Source: Siphonodentalium dalli (taxonomy: Eukaryota; Mollusca; Scaphopoda; Gadilida; Siphonodentaliidae). From it: DNA of 64,000 nt. Under the pieces are notes generated by a model. It worked only from the letters and a program-made list of their open reading frames with translations. It was not told where the DNA came from and made no database searches. The stretch spans positions 65,852,278 through 65,916,277 of the forward strand of contig CP136066.1 of the NCBI GenBank assembly GCA_032622095.1, written 5' to 3'. This document shows positions 40,701 to 52,700 of this stretch, piece by piece. A program made the position numbers and the translations under genes. Position 1 is the stretch's first letter, and each line of letters opens with the position of its first letter.

Positions 40701-43700
40701 CGGGGAGTACCGACTGAAAATATATGGTGAGATAGTAAGGCCACCATTCATTGTTTAGTTGAAAAATGTTGTGAAATAGATACCTCAACGCAGGGTATGG
40801 GGGGCCGTGTGGCACTAGAAATGATGAAATACATTTCTAGTGCCATCGGGTCTAAATGCTATAGGCGAGTAGATTTTCAATAAAAGTAACAATTATGACC
40901 AAGGCACATGTATTTATCAACTAAATACTAATACAAGTATGAAACCACCCACTCACCAATGTGTCATTTATCCTTAAAATGACAAATAACAGAACGTAAA
41001 CACTGGCAGACATGTCTACCATAGTATGTGACCGCAACATGTCATTACACACGTTCATGAATCCTGTGGAATATCAGAACAATCCACAATTATGTCGAGT
41101 TTGAGGGGATGGCAAAGTTTGGTCAAGATGGCCACCGCGGATTGCACCCTACCTCCAGATGATCAATAATTACTCACCGGTCATATAATGGATCAACTTC
41201 ATATTTTTCACACATAATAATCAATAATAAACAAAGATCTTGTCATTAGTAGAGAAATTTTAGCTGTTAGAATTTACTCGCGGTAGAGTGACAAAAAATC
41301 ATGTCCCCAAACGGCGTTTCTCCAGTTCCAATGGTTAACAAACTGAACAGTCAAAATGGTCCTATAAGAATCTGGCTAGAGACAAGGAGACATCATTTTG
41401 AGGAAAAACAAGAACTTTCCCAAATACCCTGCCTGTGAAAATAGTACTGTCATCCTGAATAATGGCAAAATGTCCTCCATTTGCATTGTTTACATTCTTA
41501 GGAACTATTTTTCTTGGTATGGGAGACCATAATATCCTAACATTATTTTGCGATAGCCGATACACATGCCATGGGGGCGGGGCGGCCATGATTACAAACA
41601 AACCCATCCGTCAATACTAGAATACGATTACGAATGGAGATCGATCAGTATAGACAATCGCGCATGGGATTAAGCTTTTGATTATGCCCATCAATATATA
41701 TGGGTTATAAGCTATACCGGTATGATTGTACCTGATAACCGACAATTTCTCGATTAATTTACATTCAAATGTTATTAAACGTATTTTTTTCTCCACAATG
41801 TTTTTCTCCCAGTGCACCAAAATAGAATTGACCGGAAGTGAACTCGCACAAGGAGTCCGTCGTAAAATATGACATATTTCGTCGGAATACGGTACTTTCC
41901 TATTCATAAATATGTTTTTATATACATGTAGGCTATTTGATTTTAGAATAATACAATATTCTGAAACATGTGTTTACAATAGAAATATGGCGACTGGCTC
42001 CCAAGAAAAACTGACACGTTTTAGCGGACGTTTTTCAAACGATACAGTGAACATTAATCTAAAGCATAGCTCCTTGGCTCTTAACGGTATGTCACTTATC
42101 ATAATGGGCTGCCTAATGATACTGTTGAAGTTATAGTTTTTCACATTTGAATGCCAAAACAATGGCATAATATTGCAGATATACTCTGTTTCAAAGTCAT
42201 TTTTCTGGTACAAAAAGCTTTTTAGCTCCCATCTATTTGTGGCACCTCCTTTAACGATATATGCTCTATATATTATCTCTATGTTGTTATATCTATTACT
42301 CTCTGCTTTTATGTGAAAAAATTATGCAGGTCTTCATTGTATATAGAATATGAATGATTATTAAAGTGATGTGAAACACTTCGGTTGGGTGATCAAATAG
42401 AAATAGAGAATAATCTTGCTCAAAGTACCATAGTTATTTTTTACGAATATTAATCCAAATTGACAACGCACATCGTCATTCTGTTATTTTAATTCAATGC
42501 AATGACTCTCGATGCGAAATCATTTGTATGTTTTTATTGTCGATAGTTGCGTCCCGAATCGAGATGTAAATATTTACAGTTGATCGTAGTTCAGACGATA
42601 TTTTCTATGAAGTGGTTTCGTTGATTTCTTTGAAATTTAGTAGAAAGTTAGCAGAACGGTACCTTTCCCAGGTTGGCGTAATGCCTGAGTATACTAACTG
42701 GTCACTTCACGCACCCAAACAAGTCCATAATATGTCTTTAATGGAAGACAAAAACAATTGATTTTAGTACGATTGAGGTTGAATATATATATATTTTTTT
42801 CTCCCTTTCATAGGTACATGTATCATGTACTAAACACTACTCAAATTCTATATATGGGTTGATATCTCAAAAGTGCATTCTGGCTGGATAAAAAACTAAT
42901 TTTGAAACATGAATACGGAAGGAAGTTCAAAATACATGATTTGCAGGTACTGGAAACGTGCAGCAGTGCTAAAATGACATAGAAACATATGCTACTGTTA
43001 GTCTAAAAATAGAAATTTCCTACTAAATGGGCACTTGTAATTTCTGGTTCGAAAATCAAGCAATGAGAACAAGATACTCCCCCCCCCAATCACCCTGTTG
43101 CCACGTCCCTGATACTGGGGCAAATTGGGTGCAATTGCCAGGTGGACAAATTATTGTACTTTGCAAGTACATTTCAAGAATGCCTGGACAAACATACATG
43201 TATATTATGATATCTCTGAATGATTAATCGTTAATCATTAATTTTTCACATTCAGAAAAGTTTTCAATATGCCCATTAGCGTGATCGATGAGAAATGCAC
43301 TGCACTCTTAGTGTTACATGGTTGCGAGGTACATGTATATGGTACAAGTCTGCGAGTTACATGTATGCTAAAAAAAATTCTATATCAGATTTATGGAGGC
43401 ACGTACTCAGCACTAGGATGATTTTTCATTGCTTCACATGTGCTTGCTTTGACAGTGAGCTCGAACAAATATTTTGAATTTTGGAAAATTCCCAGGCCCT
43501 CCTTATAAGCTAATATAACATGTGAGATCTAAAACCCTAAATGTAAACCATGGATGAAATATGTCCACCTACATGTACTAGTACCTCCTCATAATCCTTG
43601 AAATTCTACAAATTTGTTGAAAAATACTAGCGATATAACAAGATACACCAATGCATTCATATGTTTTTGCGCATAAAACCATGATATATTTGAAACTTTC

Positions 43701-46700
43701 AATTTGAATCTATGAATGCATTGGTGTATCTTGTTATATCGCTAGTATTTTTCAACAAATAAAATAGGTCTATCAGAATAGTTCACTATCTAAGGTGTTG
43801 TGTAATTACGGTGTCACATTGCAAGTTATGTGACAAGCTCTGAGCAGCACAGTAAAGACATCAAATCATTTTCTTGACCACATATCTACTACAAACATAT
43901 TTGTCATTGATCCCTAATGGAGTTTCGCATATGTAAGAGAATGCATGATTGGCACAGGGTTTTCGCAAAATTTCAAGAAGCTCCAGTCATAGAAGGGTTA
44001 TAAATAATTAAGACAGTTGTAGACATTAAACGGACATGGCTCATTCGAACCCTGAAATTTATGTTTACGTAATTCGAGAAAAGGGGTCTCAAAACATATC
44101 TGCAAACCAGCATCCCTATCATTTTTGGTTCGCGATAATGTGTTTCCATTGGATCTTATTTGTCCATGCGAGAATAATAGCCTCTGTTGACATGGATGTA
44201 ACAATAGACCAGTTTTCCAGTTTGTTACACAATGTCAACATGAATTTTAGTCATTTACATTGATTCTTGGAAAACATTGATTTTTCTCAAATATACTCTA
44301 ATCACAATTTAGTAGTCAATAATTCTCAGTTGGCTGTCGATGAACTGCAGTTAGTTAAATTCCGTAGTTGTTTTTAAATATACTCAAGCCAATCAAACAG
44401 TACCCATATCATCAAGATACAACATTTCTTCAAAATATGCTTTAGTTATCAGAATCGATGTATTGCAATAAAATAATGCTAATCACTGTCAACTATGGTA
44501 TCAAATTACTCAAAACTTGTTGTTTACCAACATTCTTTCAACAAAATATGGTAGTATCATCACTAAAGTATATCAAAATTTGATCGTATTACCACTTACA
44601 TCTCGAGAAATAACAAACTTCAAAAAATTATATCTGATCACTCTGAGCTTTGATGGGTGGGTTCCTCGACTCAAAGCAAAATTTGTTTGCCCCCAAAACA
44701 AAAGAAATAGTAATATAGGAGTGTCTGATCATCGGATTGAGTACCTCCTACCCAGGTGGTGAAAAATAAAAGATATGAAAAATTGATATCTGATAACTCT
44801 GAGCTTTGATTGGTGGGGTCCTCGACTCATATCTAATATTTTGTTAACCCCCGAGCCAGAGAAACACTAATTTAGGACCGAAATGAAAATTGGGAAAATA
44901 TGTTTCTACTTCTAATAAAAAGGAACGATATTGAAAACTGTCACTCAAATTTTTTAAATTTTATTTCTCCATCAGTTTAATTAAAACCACCTGCCTCTGA
45001 GTCACAAGATGAAATGTGGGAAAATGGCAAACATGGTAAGACCTCCAGGTCAGGGATAAATGCTGAAAAGACAAAATAGTCTTGTCGATAAAAGTTTTGA
45101 TCTAGAAAATATTTGGACTACATGTAAGTTGGTTTTTATTCCATTTTGAAGAGGAATAATAATCATATCCTCTATAACATAATCAAAATCTGTTGGAGCA
45201 AAATGTTCTATTCAAAATGGCATCCATGATGACAATTGGTATTGAAAAATGCCTATCACTTTCTGTGATAGGTGGCTTTAGGTGAATCAACTATTGCCAA
45301 GTTAGTAATAAAATGAAATATACACAAACAATGCTTTAATAGTCGTAAACGATATAATTATGTAGAATGTCTGTACCAACATGGCTATAACACACCTGTT
45401 AGGCTGTTACCCCATTTGATATTGGAATAGTTAGAAAATAGACATGAAAAATAACACCAAAAACAGTGTCTTCACCATCGGTTATAGTAGTAGAATCGGG
45501 GTAGTATAGGATTAAATTTGTTTTAAATTATTTTTCCTCAATATGTGTCTACAGTATATTGTTTACACGCCGTTCACTCAACACAACATTCAAATTATAC
45601 AGCATTGCGGAACACAAAGCTAATATCTTATACTTCATATCATATCTATTTTTTTTGTGTGTTGAAAAAAATTCTTTAAAACAGTTAATCCAAGTAGATA
45701 ATTAAAACAGTTCCAATGCTACGTGCATGTGCACACTGCGCACTCTCTCCATCTTTCTATTGTTTACAGTTGATTTCAACATATAAACGCGCAGTGGACG
45801 GATCTACGTAAATTGTGAAAAACTATGTGGATATATACTTAGGCCAATGAAAAAAGATACATGTTTCCGCACGTCGACCGACCCTAAAAATAACCTCAGA
45901 CCAGGGGGTCTGGAAAAATATTGCACATACATGTATAGGGCCAAACAAAAAAAATTCAGACCCCGAGAAAAACATCACCCCATTTGTGCAAAAAAATTCC
46001 TCAAAATTTTGGGGGCCAACCCCCCTTTTTCATGTTTTTTTTTCAAAATTTCAGAGTTTTTTTTAGCCGTTCATCAATACGGTAACTGTGTTAACTGCCT
46101 TTCAATCCCATTCCACTATCCTTTTTTGGTGCAAACTCTTGCTGTGTACCATTAAGACTCGAGCAATAACATGCTTAATTGGTAAACACAGATCAGAAAA
46201 ACAAACTGTATTTCCAGGTGTTTCCTGTATCTAACAACAATGATAAAGCATGTAGGTACATTATAATACCCTGCTTGACAAAACAAGAGTCCACCTAACC
46301 GCGGTGCAGTTAGCGTTGCCACCGTGGCTGAAATGCAACTACTAGTACACCGCGGCTCCACCGCCTAACTACAGTTGGGCCGCGGTGTACTTGCCGTTCG
46401 GCCATGGTGTAATTGCCGCGCCGCGGTGTACACTGTACGTTCATTAAACCGAAAAAAGACGATGCAAACCAGAAATCTAACCACGGTGTACATGCCGTTC
46501 GGCTGCGGTGTAGTTGCCTTTCGGCCGCAGTGTACTTGCTGTTGGGCCACGGTGTACTTGCCGTTCGGCCGCGGTGCTCAACTGCAGTTACAAACTCTGA
46601 CACCGCGGCCGAACGGCAAATACACCGCGGTGCCAATGGACACTTGTTTTGTCCAGCGGGGTATGTCACAAATAGCCCTAGACCCCATTATACAGTAATG

Positions 46701-49700
46701 CCCTAAGTAATCAACCTCTTAACCAAAGCAGAATTATGGGTAACGTTCAGGATTTAGTCGGAATATGGCTTGTTGCCTTTCATCGCAAAGCTCTCGCCGT
46801 AAGCTTTCCGATGAATGGCAACAAGCCATATTTCCTACTAAATCCTGAAAAGTTACCCATAATTCTGCTGGTTATTTAAAGATGTCGATTACTTTAATAG
46901 GGCATTACTGTAGCCTTAATATATCGAGTGTGTTGTGTGTGACAGAACACTGGCCAGTGTAGATAGTGGTAAACAAGTCAGGGGTTCCACAATTATTTGT
47001 ACATGACCAAAAAACTCTTCAGTCTTATTCACCGAGGTGGGGTGGTGGAGGGGAATTGTTTTGTGTTTTTTTTCAGTCTTATTCACCAAAGGTGGGGTGG
47101 TGGAGGGGAATTGTTTTTGGTTAGGTATACACAGAGATATACATGTATGTTTATTATATCCCCCGATATTAGTTGGCAGGTACCGGTATATTGTTGACCG
47201 TCCGACCATACAAACATTTTGCATGGTAACTCGGGAGTCGGTTGTCATATGTTGATGCTCTATGGCACGGTGACAGACCAGAAATGGGGAATGAATATGC
47301 ATAATATCACGGGTTGTGACCATCGATGCCTACCAGAGTTATGGGCCCTGTTCGGCTTTATGAAATTCAGTCCGTTCAAAGTTTTTGCAATATAAGTGTC
47401 TGTTGTCGAATTTCCGATTTGGTTTGGTATGGTGATAGACCAGAATGATAGGGAAGGACATGTGTATGCATATATTACTGCATATCACAGGTTTTGCCTG
47501 TCAATGCATACCAGAGTTTCCGGTCTTGTTCCATCCGTAAACACATTATGCATTATTATAACTCAGGGGCTCCCGGTGGTACAGTCGGTAGAGTGCCAGG
47601 TGCTTACTCTGTCCAGTGCCGACGAAGCTGGTTCGAACCCCGTCATAGGTAGAGTGACTGGAATCATGTATCTGGGCAAGTTTGTCAGTTGCTTTCCGGG
47701 GGGTCGGTGGTTTATACACGCAGTGAGACGATTTGCAATTTGAAAGGAATATACATGTATGTCAGCTGTGTATGTCACTAATAAATTGTTGGAAAATCTA
47801 TGACCACAATTTCAACCTATTTTTGGTATAAAGTTTCCAACTAAATGTTGAGTGATGTTTGACTGCAGTTGGTGGGATTAAGACCCATGCATTACCAGCC
47901 CACGTCCCACTCTGATGCCCCGTCCCAAGAGGGTGGTCTTGCATTCATCACTGATGATGAGAAATTGTCAATATTAGATCTCATTGGAAAACAGGGTTTG
48001 ATCTCGTCAGGGAGGGGATACAACCCCTTGTCCATGAGGGTTAGCTGCACCCATTGCGGAGATCTGCAATAGTCAGCCCGGTATTATAATCTGGAGATAT
48101 CCTGGTGGCACCCATGTTGCAAAAGATATAAAAACATTTAAAGACAACAGAGCAGAAATCAGGGGGCCAATAACAAGGCATGCATGTGGTCTCATAACCA
48201 CAAAACTACATGAAAGTCACCCATATCAACCCAAATTGGATGCAGTATATATATATGATTATATATGATTTCATTATCTCTATATCATATATATTCGGTC
48301 TCTTTCATAACTTAGGGAAAATACATAAGTACCGGTATAGAAAGAGTTGAAGATATGGGCGGCCTTGGAAGTGGGTTTGCTGTTTAAATATTCACCTCGG
48401 TCAAAAACCACCATAAACAGAAATAATAGTAAAATATAGACAGACCTTGTTCTTATCCCAATCAGAAATATGGCAAAAACAGTATGCTATTGTAAATGTT
48501 TTCCCCTTGTTATGTAAACAGAAGCAAAAAAAGTTACGTTTTCTGACTTTTGTTTAGATCCGGATATGGTAAACATAAAGAGCGTTATTTGTTACTCTTT
48601 TCCCGATATGGAAATAATAAAGAGCGTTTATATAATTTTTGTGTGATTAACCAATAAATTACGTTGTGTTGTGTAAACAGAAGCACAACTGCTGTAACAC
48701 AAGCAGGTTCTTGTTTTTGTACACCATCGTACGTCTTGACGACAATGTTATATTTACGCTCTGATTATGTTTGGCATATGAGCGGAACTGTATGTATTTT
48801 GGTGTTCCTTCCGTTGATGGCGATTTGAACAAATAGAAATATTCCTGCAACGAACGCCGCTCTTGCCTTTAATGTTCTCCAGATAATACTGAGTATCAGA
48901 TGACTTTCATGTCAAATCCCATTATCATCAGCAAATTCTTGCACAGACAAGGTCTACTATCAATGGAGCGAATTTATGCAACAAACATGATAGATCTGTT
49001 GAATCTTCCCATCTAGGGTAAAGGGGGGGTCTATCATTTGATGATATTGAGTTGGGAAAATCCTGTGCCAATGCATTCTCTTATATAAGAGTCTCCCCCG
49101 CCAATACAAGATAATACATTGGCCTAACAATATTTACCATGACCTTGTAAGCCAGTGCATTCTCTTATATATCAATTAATAATATGTGAGGCTCCATATG
49201 CCAGTGATCTTTACTGATTAGACCGTGTTGTGGCTGAGGTAGCTGTCACCCGGAGATGGAGAAATTCCTATTTTGATTTTCTATTTCTGTGTACTATTCT
49301 ACATCAGAATTTCTGAGGTGTATGGGGCAAAGCCCAGAATTTTGTTTTTAAATGGTCAAACTCGTGTCAAAATTCCTTGAAAATGGCTATATTCTATAAA
49401 ATCAATCAATGATAGTTAAAATTGTGATAAATGAAACGAAACATCCACTTAACTGACCCCAATTAGTCTACTTATTATGAACAAAAAGAAATATCACAAA
49501 AGGATAGACGTATTTTGAAAAAAAGTCGAAAAAATTTTGGCATATATATTTGACGAAATTTCAATGGTCATAACTTAAAAATCGTTCCTTAAATCACAAC
49601 CAAATGAGCTTTAAAAACAGCTCACATCATTTGTGCTACTATCTAATGAGAAATAATTACATGTACCATTTATTGTATATGTTTCGTTATATTCATGATA

Positions 49701-52700
49701 TTGTTACCCCTACCGTCATTTTGTAATCTAGAATGGTCATGTCTCCCAATGTTTGCACTACGAACTCCCACGCCACGGGGATCTCTATTCAAGAAATATC
49801 AATCATCAGCACATTGCTTATAAACGCCCTTGTTTATGTAATACAATTCCTTGTCAGAAAAAGCAGCATGTATCGGGGGGGGTGAATTTTTTTTTTTCGA
49901 CAAGTATGCCAGGGTGGGTGGGTGGTCAAAGCCACCAACAAGCAATTTTTTCCGCAACTAAAAAAAATTAATTCCTGCTTGTTTTTTAGTGTTTTGGCAA
50001 TGAGTTGGGCTTCAAAACCACTTTGAATGAGAGAAATAATGTAATTCTAACTGTAAACTGACTGCAGGCAGTTATCGTGTTGTATTTTGTTGCAAATTTT
50101 GAAATCCAAGATGGCCGCTGGCAGCCATGTTTTTTGGGCCGAATAACCTAAAAATGACTCATTCCTATTTACATGTCCATGTTAACATCCATGATAAATA
50201 GTATGCACAGAAATTCATATACAGCTGTTTACAGTGAATTTCCCCCCGCAAATCTCTGTTTTAGTGTTAAAAGGGGGGGGGTGGGTGTCAAAAAATTGTC
50301 GGAAAAAACTGCCGAAAATGGAAACAAATTTGGCGGTGGGGGTGGGTGGGTACAAAAAATGATCGAAAGGGAAAAAATGCCATACGTTCCTGAAATTTAT
50401 GCATGTATTGGATCAATGTACTTTCTCCTTGCATATTATAAAACTGTTTAAGTCGGTTATAACTTATTGGACTCGCTACCGTAGGCTACCGGACATTCAT
50501 AAACTAAATGGTCCCGGGTTATGCCCTTGACCATCTTGGCATCTAGTTTACGAATGTCCAGTAGCTCTGACATAGAGCCACATCGGTTTTTGTGTACAGG
50601 TACTCAAATCAATAATGCAGGCATGCCTAAAATATCTTCAGAAATTCCACCAAATATTTACAAAAATAATGCTCTGCTAGTATTTAATGTTATATGTACA
50701 TGTAGCTACAATGGCACTGATTATTGTTACGTCCAATGCTGTTTTAGATTTAATTAGATCTTTGAGCATTTTCCGAAATATAATTAATGTACAAAAACAT
50801 GACAAATTCTGAATATTACGGTTTGGTTATAACCAATTTTGGGCACCCAATCCTGTTGCAATGGGTCGGCAAAGGCCTAGAACAATGTGTGATATATGAA
50901 TCTGCTTAACCGAAGGTATACGCTTCAATCCATCACTGGAAATTTCCACCTTCATCATTCCATGATGTTCTGTGAGAATTATATTTCATGTCCAAGCTGA
51001 GCTACATTAACACTTTTATTAATGTACATGTACATCATCTCGTTTGGCCCTTAATTGCAGGTAGGAACATGTTTGGAACTACATTGGAACTACAGAGAAG
51101 AATATTATCCCGATCTCTGAGCTTCGGGTAGTGTAATTCGATGTTCATACTAAGAATTAAAGGCCCAACATCATACCCACAGGTTGCATCCATGTACATG
51201 TGTATGTATACCAGGAAATTCTCTAACATGGTGACTAGGATGAAAGTCATACAATGTTCCGCTTCCAGTAAGAAACCACATCTTTGGTTGGTAAGAAAGT
51301 CGCGCAGCATATCCCATGTTTACATCTGGAGCCATCAACATAACGGAAACATGTTTGGAACTACATTGGAAGTACAGAGAAGAAGTTCAACACAACAAGC
51401 ACCTAAATGATTCTGAGCTTGAGTCAGTGTAGTTTGGTGTTCGTACTAAGAATTAAAGGTTCAGCATCGCACAGTTTGCACTTATGTACATGTGTATGTA
51501 CTGCAGGAAATTCTCTTAACATGGTGACCAGGTTAAAAATCATTCAATGTTCCGCTCCCAGTAAGAAACCGTGTCTTTGATCAAAGAGTTGCGCAACATA
51601 TTCTATGTTTACATCTGGAGCATCAACATAACGGAAACCAAGACCGTTCCATCGTCTCTCGATGGCCTTTTCATGACGTCATTTATGTTGGAGAGAGGTA
51701 TAGGAGATTTTGACATTTTCTGCTGATCATTCTTCGGAATAAGTGCCAAATTAATGTGAATGACCAGGACTGTTGGTAGAACATATACGCTATTGTGGTG
51801 GATTGGCGGTAACATGGCATGACATTGACCGCTTCTAGTGTATGTTCAACCTCATTGCTTTGCGAATTGGTTGAACATAAACCCGAAGTCGTCAATGTCA
51901 CACCATGTTACCATCAATCCACCACAACTAAACTAAAAACGTTTTACTGAACCAAGCAGTTCGCTATACAATTATGAAACGTTCTTAGACATTATAATTG
52001 AAATTACCATTTAATCACATATTGAATGCATACATTTAGAAACCTGAATAATACGTTGAAAATGTTTGGATATTGAATCTACAGTTAAATGGGACATATG
52101 CAACTGGTTTCATCATTTGCCAAAATAATGAATTTAATTGGTTGCCCATTTGGTCAATGTTTTGAGATAGGTTTTGCATTTTGACCGAAAACTTCATTAC
52201 CTATCTCCCCAAATTTTTGTGACATCACTGATTGAGGTTAAAGCAATCGCTGTTTATTTCTCCCAACACATACCATATTTCAGCAAGATGATAAGTCAAG
52301 TGATACATGTATTTATTCTTTTACAAAGTGTATCTTATAATTGGATACAGAGCCAATGATAGGATTTGACCAGTACAAGAAGTATGTGTATGGAGGTGAT
52401 GTACACATTGAAAACTTGTTCGTTCGTATGTATTGACAAGACACAACAGGTGTATCCTCATGTCATGGCTGATTGGTCATCTGTAGCAGTTGATAACACA
52501 TGCATGCCGTGAACATGTGATTAGAATCCAGGGACATTTTCATTAACTATATATGCTCTTTGTAACTTTAACAGAAATACAAATTCTGAATGCAAAAAAT
52601 TATGGGCGCAGTGCGTGTTCAGCTGAAGTTAAGTTGAGACCAGAATAATATTATCCATCATGACCTGGGGCGTGGGGATGGAAAGATCTCACCCGAGGGA

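Noticed and set aside
45847-46155. 102-codon frame as a gene
   Set aside because: Homopolymer-rich sequence of a type repeated elsewhere in the window; no domain.
47566-47641. Functional tRNA gene
   Set aside because: The acceptor stem does not close and the anticodon arm is poor; better explained as a SINE head.
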